NCBI GenBank assembly: GCA_034509755.1
Contig: CM067551.1
Coordinates: 19,092,501 to 19,156,500, forward strand
Reading direction: 5' to 3'
DNA from: Anisodus tanguticus
Lineage: Eukaryota > Streptophyta > Magnoliopsida > Solanales > Solanaceae
DNA: 64,000 nucleotides
Made by a program: the position numbers and the translations under genes. Of the stretch, positions 1 through 11,410 are shown in pieces. The notes under the pieces were generated by a model. It was not told where the DNA came from. It made no database searches and was given only the letters and a program-made list of their open reading frames with translations. Numbering within the stretch: the first letter of the stretch is position 1; each line of letters opens with the position of its first letter.

Positions 1-1255
1 ACGGTATTGTGTCTTCGTCGTATGTGACGAGATTTTCCGTTGTACATTACGCTCCCCTGCCCTACCTATTGCTTTGCTTGATCCGTCACAATGTATACAT
101 ATAGGAGCCAAAGGTTTGGGCCGAGAATGGAATATCTTCTAAGAAATTCCTGGAGCCATTCGAAACTTCTTCACCGGCCTTGTCTAAAGCTATAAATTCG
201 GATTCCATTGTAGAGCGGGCGATGCATGTCCATTTTGATGATTTCCAAGACACGATCCACCCCCAATTGTGAAAATATAACCACTCGTGGATTTAACTTC
301 AAATGATCCGGTGATCCAATTTGCATCACTATATCCTTCGATCACGGCGGGATATTTGTTATAATGCAAAGCATAGTCTTGGGTGTGTTTTAAATACCCC
401 AAGACTCGTTTCATTGCCATCCAATGAGTTTGATTGGGATTACTCGTGAATCGACTCAACTTGCTTATAGCACATGCTATATCTGGTCGTGTACAATTCA
501 TAATATACATCAAACTTCCCAAAACTCGTGCATAGTCCAATTGTGAGTCACTTTCACATTTATTCTTTTGAAGTGCAAAACTTACATCAATTGGAGTCTT
601 TACAACATTGAAATTTAAATACTTAAACTTGTCAAGTACTCTTTCAATATAATGAGACTGCGATAATGCTAGACCTTGTGGAGTTTTATGAATTTTGATG
701 CCTAAGATCAAATCAGCAACTCCTAAGTCTTTCATATCAAATTTGCTAGCCAGCATACGCTTCGTAGCATTTATATCGGTAATATCTCTACTCATTATCA
801 ACATGTCATCAACATATAAACAAACAATGACTTCATGATTTGGAGTATTTTTAATGTAAACACATTTGTCACACTCATTAATCTTAAATCCATTTGCCAA
901 CATTGTTTGGTCAAATTTTGCATGCCATTGTTTGGGTGCTTGTTTAAGTCCATAAAGTGACTTAACAAGTTTGCACACTTTCCTTTCTTTACCGTGGAAC
1001 CACAAAGCCCTCGGTTGTTCCATGTAAATTTCTTCCTCCAATTCTCTATTTAAGAAAGTCATCTTGACATCCATTTGATGGATTTCAAGACCATATACGG
1101 CCGCCGATGCTACTAACACTCGAATAGATGTTATTCTTGTTACCGGCGAGTATGTGTCAAAGTAATCAAGGCCTTCTTTTTGTCTATAACCTTTGACCAC
1201 AAGTCTTGCCTTATATTTGTCAATAGTGCCATCACTTTCATTTTCCTTTTAAAAA
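1..1255 (-). pseudogene. copia reverse transcriptase and RNase H (pol 3' part)
   Basis: The open stretch at 190-1200 (336 codons) encodes the copia RT core. It contains GYRQKEGLDYFDTYSPV, the first catalytic block MDVKMTFLNRELEEEIYMEQP (the usual NGE is NRE here), KSLYGLKQAPKQWH and the polymerase motif YVDD. RNase H follows (GYSDANW...STSGYIF). Below 190 the frame continues with broken RNase H (ESEFIALDKAGEE) carrying stops and shifts up to base 1. There is no intact start and the block is cut off upstream from integrase. In a live element these proteins copy the RNA into cDNA. Confidence 0.9.
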
Positions 1256-1579
1256 TCCATTTTGATCCTAAAGGTTTATTTCCGGAGGAAGATCAACCAA
1301 TTCCCATGTATGATTGTTCAAAATTGATTCAATCTCACTATTGACTATCTCTTTCCAAAATGTCTTTGAATCGAAGAAGACATCGCTGCTTTAAATGTTT
1401 GAGGCTCATTTTCAAGCAAGAATGTCACAAAATCTGGTCCAAAGGAAGTAGATGTCCTTTGACGTTTGCTACGCCTTGCATCCTTTTTACTTGATGTATT
1501 TTCCTTTGGTTCTTCCCGCGGTCGCTTAGATCTTTCACTTGACGACTCACATTCGCTTTATACGGATAAATGTTTTCAA

Positions 1580-2465
1580 AGAATTCAAAGATTATCCGAT
1601 TCAATTACCGTATTAACATGTATTTCGGGATTGTCCGATTTGTGAACCAAAAACCGACAAGCTTTGCTGTTTGTAGCATAGCCAATAAAAACACAATCCA
1701 CAGTTTTTTGTCCGATTTTTACCCTTTTGGGCAAGGGAACTTGGACCTTTGCTAAACACCCCCACACTTTGAAATATTTCAAGTTGGGTTTTCTTCCTTT
1801 CCATAGTTCATATGGAATAGATTGTGTTTTGTTTGTGGGGCACCCTCATTTGAGTATTCGGTTAGGTTGTAAGGATAGCTTCCCCCACAAGCTTTGCGGT
1901 AAACCGAACTTATTAGTAAGGCATTCATCATTTCCTTTAATGTTCGATTTTTTCTTTCCGCAATTCCATTTGATTGTGGTGTGTAAGGGCAAGTAGTTTG
2001 ATGAATAATTCCATATTCTAAACATATCTCGCAAAAGGAGATTCGTACTCTCCTCCCCTATCACTTCTAATCATTTTTATCTTTTTATTTAATTGATTTT
2101 CCACTTCGTTTTTGTATTGCTTAAATGCATCAATTGCTTCATCCTTACTATTAAGCAAATACACATAACAATATCGAGTGCAATCGTCAATAAAAGTTAT
2201 AAAATATTTTTTCCCACCGCGAGATGGTATTGACTTCATATCACATATATCCGTGTGAATTAAGTCTAAAGGATTTGAATTCTATCAATAGACTTATATG
2301 GATGTTTAACAAACTTAGATTCGACACGATTTCACATTTAGATTTATTACACTCGAATTTAGGCAATACTTCTAAATTAATCAATTTTCGCAAGGTTTTG
2401 TAGTTGACATGTCCTAAACGAACATGCCATAAATTATTTGACTCCAATAAGTAAGACGAAGTCAA
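1580..2465 (-). pseudogene. copia integrase, frameshifted
   Basis: The minus strand shows a GAG-pre-integrase zinc-binding head (LWHVRLGHVNYKTLRKL, then C..C near 2330). The DDE core follows in another frame, with FITFIDDCTRYCYVYLL and RSDRGGEYES holding the first two acidic residues (2018-2239). The segment with the third acidic residue (YTPQSNGIAERKNRT-like wording) lies near 1930-2000 in a different frame. The C-terminal part (VWGCLAKVQVPLPKRVKIG...FIGYA) spans 1585-1782. At least three frame changes make it non-functional. Confidence 0.85.
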
Positions 2466-2519
2466 TTCTTATTAATACTATCAACAACCATTACATTGAG
2501 TTTGAAAAGGCCCTCGGTG

Positions 2520-2990
2520 AGGTAGCCCTTTCCTATGAACAAATCATTCTTACTTATTACAATTTTCTCACTAACCAACACACATTTAAACCCGTTTTTG
2601 ACGAGTAGTCCGGCTGAAACTAAATTCTTCCGAATTGTTGGAACGTGCATAACATTGTTGAGAGTCGGGACCTTGCCTAAGTCATCTTCGAAGTATCTTC
2701 CCATATCCTTCAACCTTGGGCATGTTGCGATTTCCCATAAACGACCTCTTCGGGTCCATGGGAGCATAGGTTGCAAATGCTTCTTTTGTAGCGCAAACAT
2801 GTCGAGTGGCACCGAGAATCAAGCCACCACTCCTTTGGGTTTCCAACCAAATTGCACTCCGATAGCATTGCACACGGATCATCCATATCATCATTCTTTT
2901 CCATCATATTGGCTTGTCCTTTTCCCTTGTTCTTTTTCGGGAGACGACAATCTGGGGCTTTGTGGCCGGCTTTCCCACAATTAAAGCGGT
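2520..2990 (-). pseudogene. copia CCHC knuckle and aspartic protease, frameshifted
   Basis: Near 2960-2985 the minus strand gives a retroviral-type knuckle (NCGKAGHKAPDCR-like). Further on comes WWLDSR, where copia proteases have the catalytic DSGA. A frame change exactly here means the next residues (GATRHVCATKEAF) are read in another frame (2682-2894). The catalytic motif is therefore split by the indel. The tail VPTLNNVMHVPTIRKNLVSAGLL, typical just downstream of protease, is at 2560-2680. Confidence 0.75.
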
Positions 2991-3776
2991 TGCCCTTGAA
3001 CTTTTTCTTGTTGGAATCATTCTCCTTTCCGAAGGGCCTCTTCCTTTTCTTGTTCTTTTTCGAGCAAGATCATCTTCAACGATGTTTGCCCCTTCAATTG
3101 GTGAAGTCTTACGATACCTCTTCTCGGCGGTTTTGTTATCTTCCTCGATCTTGAGACGAATCACAAGATCTTCCAACTTCATTTCCTTTCTTTTGTGCTT
3201 AAGATAATTCTTGAAATCTTTCCATGAGGGCGGCAACTTCTCAATCATTGCGGCCACTTGGAACGCTTCATTTACTACCATACCTTCAAGAATAAGGTCA
3301 TGGAAGATAAGTTGAAGCTCTTGAACTTGGGTTCCAACGGTTTTTCCATCCACCATTTTGTAGTCTAGGAATTTGGCAACCACAAACTTCTTCAAGCAAG
3401 CATCTTCGGCTTTGTACTTCTTTTCAAGTGCACTCCATAGTTCTTTGGAAGTCTCTACCGCACCGTAGACGTTGTACAAGTCATCTTCTAAGGCACTCAA
3501 AATGTAGCCTTTGCACAAAAAGTCGGCTGTTTCCAAGCCTCGAACCCATGAACTTTTGGTTGTCGGGCATGTCGGCGGCAGCACGGGAGGGTCCTCATGG
3601 TGAACTTTTGCATACCAAGGGTGGTAAGCCAAAAGAACATTCTTTGTCGCCATCCTTTAAAGTTGGCACCGGTGAACTTCGCAGTTTCTCAGCCGCGGTG
3701 GCACACAATGCGGTACGGGTTGTAGGAGTAATCTGCAGTGCGAATCGCAGAGGTAGTTCCGGTCTCAATTGCCATT
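2904..3776 (-). pseudogene. copia gag (UBN2-type)
   Basis: The open stretch at 2904-3653 (249 codons) matches copia gag of the UBN2 type: ALEDDLYNVYGAV...ELWSALEKKYKAEDACLKKFV, VQELQLIFHDLILEGM, IEKLPPSWKDFKNYLKHKRKEM. The product would form the virus-like particle that packages element RNA. An upstream ATG at about 3776 opens a short frame (MAIETGTTSAIRTA) that looks like the true family N-terminus but shifts out of frame before 3653, so the ATG at 3653 is an internal restart. The C-terminus shifts frame before the knuckle. Confidence 0.8.
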
Positions 3777-3851
3777 ATTCGTTTGTCACATGTCAAATCG
3801 ACAAACTGTTTTAGTTAATAAAACCAGAATAGCAATTCAATCACAGACTTA

Positions 3852-4147
3852 AACGATGAAGATTTTTTATTTCTTCAAATTGCAGTATAATTATGAAACT
3901 TTAGTATTCCAACGAAGTTTTTATATCTTCGAGTCAGAATACTAATATTCATATGGAGTAGAAAACTGCACAAGTTTTAATCTCCAAACCAGAATACAAC
4001 AACGATGAAGTTTTTATGTTCTTCAAATCGTTGTACAAGTATGAACTTTAATATTCCAACGAAATTTTTATTTCTTCAAGTCAGATTATGAAATTTCACA
4101 CGGAGTAGAAAACCACACAGGTTTTAATCTCCAAAACAAAATACGAT
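3852..4147. repeat. imperfect tandem duplication, two units of about 148 bp
   Basis: Two adjacent related blocks lie in the untranslated leader of the minus-strand copia element. AACGATGAAG occurs at 3852 and 4001, and GGAGTAGAAAAC at 3955 and 4102, offsets of 149 and 147 bp. Both blocks share TTTAGTATTCCAACGAAGTTTTTAT-like and TTTTAATCTCCAAA wording. Leader duplications of this kind are common in LTR elements; no coding capacity is seen. Confidence 0.8.
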
Positions 4148-4149
4148 TA

Positions 4150-4976
4150 ATCTAAAAATATAATTTCCTTAAGATTGTTATTAATCGTATTCCAAAAAAC
4201 CATTAAACAATAAACACCGAAAATAAACGAGAATCGGTGTTGAAAAAATAAGAATAATTTTTCGAAATATAATCGAGCCCACTTAGTTCAAAGTGTGTCC
4301 TTAAGGAAATTATTCCCCTCACAGTACTCGAGGTTGATGGAATATCCCCTCCCATGATAGGACGATTATCTTACCAGAATAGTAGTACTTCAAACTCTGG
4401 TAGCGGCGAACCACTCAACAGTAGTATATCACACAGAATTTATTCGTGCAGAAGAAGAAGAAGATTTTGTAGTTCAGAAAATTAGTAAGTAATATTCTGA
4501 GGAATCAAACGAATTTATAGCCATGGAAGTACTGTTTCTGAAGGTTTGCAACCTTTCGAATGACCACCGAAAATGGTGGGAAATTTAAATAAGGAAAAGA
4601 AATCGGGTCGCGGGTCGGACACGCGGATCCGGCCGGTCGCGGTCGGGGTCACTAACGGGTAGGATTGGATAAGTTAATTAATTTAATTAAATAATGATTA
4701 ATTAAATAATTAAAAATTAAAGAAAATTTGGTCCAAAAAGATTATCAATCAATCAGAGAATCCGAAGCCGAAGCCGAAGCCGAAGCCGAGCCGAGCCGAG
4801 CGAGCGACGACGACGGCGCGAGGGGTCCTTGCCCCCTCAACCCTTTTACTGACAAGAAGGAGTAATTCTACTTATAAGTAGAAGAACTTTTCTTTCCACT
4901 ACCGATGTGGGACAAATGCTTATTTTATAAAGCAAGAGGGAACTCCCACTTTTCTTTCCACTACCGATGTGGGACA
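4150..4976 (-). repeat. 5' LTR region of the minus-strand copia element (bounds approximate)
   Basis: On the minus strand the region begins with the LTR-like terminus TGTCCCACATCGGTAGTGG. This occurs twice (ending at 4914 and 4976), so either may be the true edge. A TATA-like GGCTATAAATTC (complement of 4511-4522) lies about 400 bp inside and would start transcription near 4490. The GC-rich part carries a GAAGCC microsatellite. The inner LTR edge and primer-binding site could not be recognised, so the gag-side boundary is a guess. Confidence 0.5.
4761..4812. repeat. (GAAGCC)n / (GAGCC)n microsatellite
   Basis: Four or more GAAGCC units pass into GAGCC and GAGC units, followed by GACGACGACGG. 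The repeat lies in the presumed U3 of the copia LTR. Confidence 0.9.
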
Positions 4977-6680
4977 ACTCCCACTTTTCTTTCCAATCAT
5001 TTCCCATTCACCAATATCAATACCCAACACAGTCTACGTTTAAGACCACTTAGTGACATTAAAATGAATAGAGCAGTAACAACTTTTACAATGTAAAGCA
5101 CAACGTCATCCTATTACCATGAAATGGATTTATTGACAAATAGCAAGATGCAACAAAGACGCAAAGTAATTATGTCTAAAGAACTTAAGTAGCACTTAAT
5201 TGAAAAGAACTTGTCTTAAGCAATAGCTTTTGTATAATGATTTGATCCATCATTGCTGGTCCAAATACATCATCCATTAGATCTCAAGTTTATGTAGATC
5301 TTTGCATGTAATATGAGAGAAATGCAACGAAGACACTAGCAGTTATTTTGAAACACCCAGTAGCACTTAACTAAAGGCTGCAATGGTACATATTAGAGGT
5401 TATTTTTTCTGCAAGTGGTCCGGATTAGAGATCATTACTACAACTTATAAAACCTTGTTTGATATAAGCTCTTTCCAGGAATACGAAACAAAAAAGCTCG
5501 GGTTAAAAATGCCATTTTTGTTGAATGAATTGATCCATTAATGGCAGCTATCCGCAGGATTCCTAAGCTTATGTAGACTTCTGCATGTGACCACACACTA
5601 TGATTATTGTGGTTCTATTGAAGTACCGATAATGGCACGAATGATGGAAAGAGAACCATGAATCAGATATGCTTGCCTGACACCAGTCAGAGCAGCATCT
5701 TATAAGAAAGTTATAGGAAAATAGACAAATTAAGACCAGGGAAATACTGATCGATGCAAAGTGATTGTACTAACTAGCTAATTACATTTTGAAAAGGCAC
5801 TAAGTACAAGATTATTCTATGAATGGAGGTGAATAGAATGTATAGAAGTAGTTTCTTTGCATCATATGGCCAGATAACTAATGCAGTACTGTAATTCACT
5901 GAGCAGAATAATCAGCTATAGAACACACCAACCACCGAATATTCCACCTAAGCTCATCCCAGTGGTAGCTTTTTCCCAAATGTAAGATCTGTATACCACT
6001 CAACAAACTAATTTCAAATCCATAGAAGCTCATATTAGTCACGAGAGGAGGTTGATTAATTTCACAAACATTCAATATTCAGTGCTTTAAAACTTACGCT
6101 CAATTTGTATATAACCTTCTGTCTTCCAAATTCTTAAGTAATATATCACTTATGTTATAATGCCATCTTTTTAGCAGTCCTCAAACAAACTAGTTAACTA
6201 ACGACCACATGAAAAGTGAATTAGCAAATACAACTTTTAATGCAGAACAAGCAGCTATTTCTTCTATTTATATGAATCACACAATGAAACAGCATTGACT
6301 AAACACGATCACTTCCTTTCTAATATATCAACATTTAGCTATTAAAGAAAACAGGCCTTATAATTGACTATGGTTCTTTCATGGTGTCAAATCAAACCAC
6401 TATAAGGACTAAATTTTCAAACAATCACTATCACAACCAATAATGATAAGTTTTTTTTAACAAAACAATACTATGACTAAAGGTTTAAGAAAAAAAGAGG
6501 ATAAGGATTGGTTACAATCTAGAATACACGATGAAAATGAATCAACCACAGATAAGCATTCTTTATAAGCTGCAATTTCACTTGCAAGGGGCGTAAGTCC
6601 TGTAGGACTAGAAAAGATTCGACAGACATCAGAAGATTTCGACCAACTATAAATGCCAAACATACAATTAGGCTTCCTAT
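4977..6680. other. intergenic, no gene recognised
   Basis: AT-rich DNA with only short chance frames. Two weakly related segments (about 5237-5315 and 5520-5595) share TTGATCCAT, AAG(C/T)TTATGTAGA and TGCATGT wording in the same order, suggesting an old duplication. I looked here for downstream exons of the formiminotransferase-like gene on the minus strand and found none. Confidence 0.5.
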
Positions 6681-6682
6681 TG

Positions 6683-6865
6683 GCGGAGCTAGTAAGGGTC
6701 GAGGCATCCGAACCCTTCGGCAAAAAATTACACTATATATACTAAGATTAAAATTATTTTTTATCTATATTTAGTAGACATTGAACCCCTCCCTTGTCTT
6801 GTTCGTGTGTGTACTTCTTTATATTCTTGAACTCCTTAGTAAAAATAATGGTTTCGCCATTATAG
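6683..6865. repeat. dispersed MITE-like repeat with GGCGGAGC / TTTCGCCA ends
   Basis: One end reads TTGGCGGAGCTAGTAAGG, with CCGAACCCTTCGGC after it. The body includes AAAAATTACACTATATATACT and AGTAGACATTGAACCCC, and the other end is ATGGTTTCGCCATTATAG. The same order is seen at about 29765-29940. This is a very common short non-autonomous repeat of Solanaceae genomes by its wording; the exact family is not assigned. Confidence 0.6.
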
Positions 6866-7067
6866 CTAGGTAGAATCTTTTTATGTATATATACTATATA
6901 TTGACTCCCTTTGGCCTCTTCGTGGGTTTTATCCGTTATATTTTGACAACCGTTCGATAAATATCCTGACTCCCGCCACTAAATCGAGGTGTGCACAAGG
7001 TAGTCAGGGAAAAAAACATATACTGTAATTTATAAGGGCTGTATCACTAAAAAGATAAATGACAAAC

Positions 7068-7428
7068 CTTGAAGATTAGAACCAACTTCAAATCCGAAAG
7101 ACTTAGCAGTATCAGCAACAAGGTCCAAAGAAGTGGTACCCAAGGAGTGGAAACAAATATGGTCCACAACACCAACCCTGGGATGAGTACCACAATGTTC
7201 TTGCAGATCAATTGTCTCAAATGCAGCCTTAACCATAGCAAAAGATGCATTCTTTAAGGAACAAAACCCATATGAGGGATTTGGATACAAGGGTATATCT
7301 AACTCTGTTGTAAATGTCATCTTCAAATTTGTTAACAATTTGGCAGCTTTTTCAATTGATTTAAGAGCTGCCCTGTTTCTGCTTTCTGATATGTATACTT
7401 TGCAGCAAGCCAACATCAATTTTAGCAT
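7068..7428 (-). pseudogene. formiminotransferase-cyclodeaminase-like, first exon only, probable relic
   Basis: The minus-strand ORF starts MLKLMLACCKVYISESRNR and later reads LKNASFAMVKAAFETIDLQEHCGTHPRVGVVDHICFHSLG, the N-terminal formiminotransferase subdomain of the plant protein related to Arabidopsis At2g20830. This family is linked to one-carbon folate metabolism; the catalytic role in plants is inferred. The ATG at 7428 matches the family start. The exon ends at 7068 with donor AAG|GTTTGT. About 22 residues in the middle (LTNLKMTFTTELDIPLYPNP) do not fit the family, but the same bases in another frame give IVNKFEDDIYNRVRYTLVSK, which does. Two small indels therefore offset each other. 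No further exons are visible downstream, so this is probably a gene fragment. Confidence 0.7.
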
Positions 7429-7679
7429 TTTCTTGTTCCTGTTCTTGGGATAAAAAATTGGTTAAGTGTATATCATGGAACATTTGTACACCACAATTTT
7501 GAGATTATTCTGTAGTGGAGTTTGGGCTAGCGATATGGGTTATTCTCAGTGGGCTTTAGTAGTTGTCCAGGCCCATCGTTTTTGGAAGCCCATCTTGTAT
7601 TGTCGGAAGAAATGTGCGAATAAACACTTTTCGGTTTCAAAGCTATTTAATATGTAGCCCTTTTAATGCGAAAATAGAA

Positions 7680-8090
7680 TTTTGGACAAACAGATCCCTA
7701 GTTGAAACACGGAAAACTCCAGCAAAACATATCCCTAGTTGAAACGCGGAAAACTCCAGCGTATTGCTGGAGTTTGAAACTTTTATATGTGATACTATGA
7801 CATAATGTAGTGGGATTCAAAATTTTCATTGAGTTTGAACATCAAAAAGTTCATGGATATTGAACCGTCTCATTCTAACTCTAGGATAGTGTCATGGAGT
7901 TATCCCGGCTTACGCCAGCAACATGTTTTGTTAATTTTTTTAACTGCCAGCTTAGAAAAATGTTGTAGTACGTATTCGAACTTGGGTCACTGGCTTACGC
8001 TCAAGGAGCTGCACTTCAACAGATATGTTTGAGGAGTACTGTATAAACCATATATACAGAGTTTTTCCAGCAAAGGAAGTTGTATTACAG
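7680..8090. repeat. dispersed repeat with GCTGGAGTTT modules
   Basis: CCCTAGTTGAAAC(A/G)CGGAAAACTCCAGC occurs twice in direct order (about 7698 and 7731). It is followed by GCTGGAGTTTGAAAC, TAGTGGGATTCAAAATTTTCATTGAG and, near 8060, TTTTTCCAGCAAAGG. The wording suggests a MITE-type repeat lying upstream of the formiminotransferase relic. Boundaries are not resolved. Confidence 0.4.
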
Positions 8091-8152
8091 CTCCATCCCT
8101 ATTTCATCAAGTTTTAGGTTTCTTACATAATCGAACCTGCATGATCAATAAA

Positions 8153-8205
8153 GATTCATATAGCCGACTCCAACTTGCTTGAGATTAAAGCGTAGTTATA
8201 TTCAA
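8153..8205 (+). repeat. retroposon 3'-tail fragment
   Basis: GATTCATATAGCCGACTCC is followed by AACTTGCTTGAGATTAAAGCGTAG, a degenerate copy of the tail module seen again at about 35505 and 37612. It lacks any coding part and is probably a SINE/LINE end left by truncation. Confidence 0.5.
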
Positions 8206-8718
8206 TTCATATGTCCATCTTTCACTCTTCTAAATTTTAGATAGACGAGACTTTGTGTGGATGACAAAAAAAATTGTAACGTATGATCAAAAGGGAAAAA
8301 CAAACGGATAATTAAGTCACTTCTTGCCAATAGTTGATCAGAAATGCGGTTAGGGGTTCTGGAGTAAAACCAACTCTTTTGCCTTCAAATAGGAAAATAT
8401 AGCCTAATCCGCAAGAGATGCAAAATAATTGACTGCAAAGGGAAGAAGTGGACAGTATATGAGCTGCCCTTTGTATAGACTCCCCATGTCATGCACATGT
8501 ATCCTTAGTTCCTCATAGATCAGAATCACAAATTTGTGGCTCTCCTCTGTGTGTGTGAGAGAGAAGTAAGCGGTTTGAGAACCAATTGGAGATGACAAGC
8601 AGCACTATAGCTGTGACATATTAATCTATATTTACTGAGGGCAAAGTGAGGCAATCCTTGTTTGTTCATCCACCACTCTCTCACGCATTTCCTGAAGGAC
8701 ATAAGATAGAGCAAAAGC

Positions 8719-11410
8719 ATGAAACGGCAGTTGCACACTCAAAACACAGGAAGATCATATGGACTTGTGCTGCTGCTCGCGTTTGATGCTGCCATATTTG
8801 GTGTTATGACTCTCCACAAGCTCAGGGACAGACGCATCTGCAACCGCTTTATCCAGGAGAAAGATCGTGAACTCGATGGCCTTAAACTCCTCTTGCAGGT
8901 CCCTCTCTCTCCCTTGTCTCTCTCTCTCTCTCTCTCTCGTTGAATAAAAAAGGAATGCTTGTCCATGGCTAACATCTGTTTACATGCATCTTCACTTTCC
9001 ACTATGAATCTAAAGAACTACGGTGTATTTTCACAAGTAAATGTGAAATCCAAAATCAGGAATCAATATTCTCAATGGACTTCCGTTGTTAGATGTCTTA
9101 TATGGTTGAGCTAAGACTTCTTTTGATAAAGTATACCAGGAATTAGACTTACTGAATTTGTCTACAATGAATATTGAACTTGTGAAGTGTACACGTTGAT
9201 TAACGAGAACAAATTAAACGATTTTATATAACTTTTCAGGAATGTTAAATCAGCCCAGGTGACAAAAACACAGACCCTGGATGTTAAATCAACCACTGAA
9301 TTAATAAAAATGCACTTCAATTCTTTTAGTTCCTAAAGGGAAAAGATGGATGACAAGTTTTTAATTCTATCGTGTTACGTAGCTAATAATTGTACAAAGT
9401 AATCTGCGATCAGTAGAAATTTTCAATGAGATAAATAACAATAGTTTTATCTTCTGCCATTGGCAAGCTTTCGAGTTTATTATGCTATCCAAGCTAACGT
9501 TATTTTTCACCTGTGACATGACAGGAAGAAAGAGAACAGGCAAAAGAAGCCAAAAGGCAAATAGAGGACATGGAATCCGATATACACTGGCATCATACAC
9601 AGAAAATGGATCTCGACAGTAGGATATTGGAGATGACATCAACAATCTTTTCCCTTAAAGAAGAACAAAGAACAATCGAAGTTGCTCTTGAAGACAAGCA
9701 GAGTGAAATTAAGATGCTTAGGGAAAAACAGATGGAAACAAAGTCAGATGATTCCCAGGTTACATTACTTTCTGAAACTTTGAGACAGAAAGAGGCTGAA
9801 ATTGAGGATTTAAAACACCGTCTTGAATTTTCACCAGTAAAGATGTGGTCAGTAAGGGCAGATGACCCATCAAATCCAACAGTAAATTTCACCCCCGAGG
9901 CTGCTAGAAGAAGGAACGATGGAAGAAGATGACGTGAAGAATTGAACGAATCCATCAAAAGAGAAGATCAGAAAAAATCAGTAGAAGATATAGACAGCAA
10001 CTCCAATGAATTAGCCCATAACAAAAATAAGGAAGTCACTAGGAAAGGTGAAGACACGGGAAAAGCTGGAGACGAGCAGTCTCAGCAGCTGAAAACTTCT
10101 CAAAAAGATGTCCCAGGCAGCAACACCATTTTTCAAATTAATCAAGGCCAAAGACAAAACGCTGACTATCATAACAATACGGAAAACTCTTGCCTCGACG
10201 AGAAAAATTACACTACTGACAATGCATCTAATGAGAATGAGGATGATAAAAATCAAGTGCAAAAGCTAAGCAATGAAGTTGGAGCGCATGATAAAGGAGT
10301 GACGAAGTTAGAAATGCAGGAGAATTCAAACAGCAGAGGAACATCAAGAGTGACCAAGGATCACATGAGAAAAACAAGAGGGAAGAGACGGCAAAAAATT
10401 GCTAAGCACTAGGGAGATGAAAGTGGCATGCATCCCGAAGGTCGTGGAATTACAAGCATGAGAAACAGAAAATTCTTGAAAGTAAAAATGGGAACAGAAA
10501 GGATCGAGAGGGTTGGAGGCAGTAAACTGGAAACAAGTGACCATCAGAAATATAAGGACATGGACGTGGACATAAGGAAGAAATCTGACGAGTAATATAG
10601 AAATGACCAAGAAAAAAAAAAAAAAATGATGATTCAGCATTACAAATCAATAACCAGATAAGGTCAGAACAAGGGGTGAATCCAGATATGGGGCGACACA
10701 GAATGCACGATGTTGGTACAAATCATGATGATAGTCCACCAGGTAAGATATGGCCAAACGCTAGCGATTTTACAGATGCAAAGGAAAGGAACAAGGAAGT
10801 CATGAATCATGACACGACTCAGAAGATTGAGAAAGGGCAGGAAAGATAAGTCAACAACAAAGAAACTGAGTTGTTCTAGAGTTCTCGAGAAGAAGGGTCC
10901 GAAATACAGCTCTTTCACAAGAGAGTAGCATCTCATAAGAGGTCAGAAATCAAAAATCAGATGAAATAGTACAATAAGAAGAAATAACCAACACCATCAG
11001 AGAAGATATAGAGCCAAAGCAACCTCAAAATCTTTCAAATTCTTCTGAACATGTGACAATTGCCGAAAGGGATGTGAAAGAAAATGACAACCAAGAGGTT
11101 GACTATTATCAGGAAACAGAAGAAGAGGGAGATAATTCTGGAGGATCACAAGATGCCAGAAATCAAAAACTAGATAACACTGCACAAACAGAAGGAAAAA
11201 TCGACAGTCAGAGATTATAGAGAACAAAAGCATGCGGACAATCTTCATTATCCTTCTAGACATGCAAAAACTGCTGAAAGGGACGTAAGAGACGATTACC
11301 TTGAAGTTGAGAATGATAAGGAAACAGAAGAAGAGGAAGGCAATATGACAGGCTCTGCTGCCAGCTTGGGAGAGGAGGGAGAAGATGGGGTCCACAACGA
11401 TGAGGTCTGA
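8719..11410 (+). pseudogene. membrane-anchored coiled-coil protein gene with premature stop and decayed 3' part
   Basis: Exon 1 (8719-8898) encodes MKRQLHTQ... with a hydrophobic segment (about residues 14-33, LVLLLAFDAAIFGVMTLHKL) followed by charged residues. Donor GTCCCT at 8899 and acceptor ACAG at 9521-9524 join in frame to exon 2 from 9525. This is a heptad-rich coiled coil up to residue 195, where an in-frame TGA (9930-9932) stops translation. The same frame reopens at once and stays open to TAG at 10412 with a Lys/Glu/Asn-rich low-complexity tail. Beyond that, related acidic/basic wording continues with many stops to about 11410, including two diverged copies of a GCCGAAAGGGA(T/C)GT module about 210 bp apart. 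It resembles plant proteins annotated 'micronuclear linker histone polyprotein-like'; function is unknown. Confidence 0.65.
8899..8939. repeat. CT-rich microsatellite in intron 1
   Basis: An interrupted then pure (CT)n run lies directly after the splice donor of the coiled-coil gene. It is probably of no coding significance. Confidence 0.85.

Larger units (their letters stand above)
1..4976 (-). mobile_element. Ty1/copia retrotransposon, degenerate, minus strand, 3' end beyond the window
   Basis: Read on the minus strand the order is LTR/leader, gag, CCHC knuckle, aspartic protease, integrase, reverse transcriptase, RNase H, which is the Ty1/copia order. The element enters at base 1 inside the last part of RNase H, so the 3' LTR is outside and no LTR pair or target duplication can be checked. 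Frameshifts separate nearly every domain, so it cannot encode its own proteins. The RT (about 190-1250) is the longest open block. The RT and integrase wording resembles the Tork/Tnt1 lineage; that is an inference from motif likeness. Confidence 0.9.

Noticed and set aside
6457..6723. Minus-strand 88-codon frame as exon 2 of the formiminotransferase-like gene
   Set aside because: Wording does not match the family in any frame and the segment overlaps the dispersed GGCGGAGC repeat.
9593..9958. Minus-strand 121-codon frame
   Set aside because: Mirror of the plus-strand coiled-coil exon; no family resemblance.
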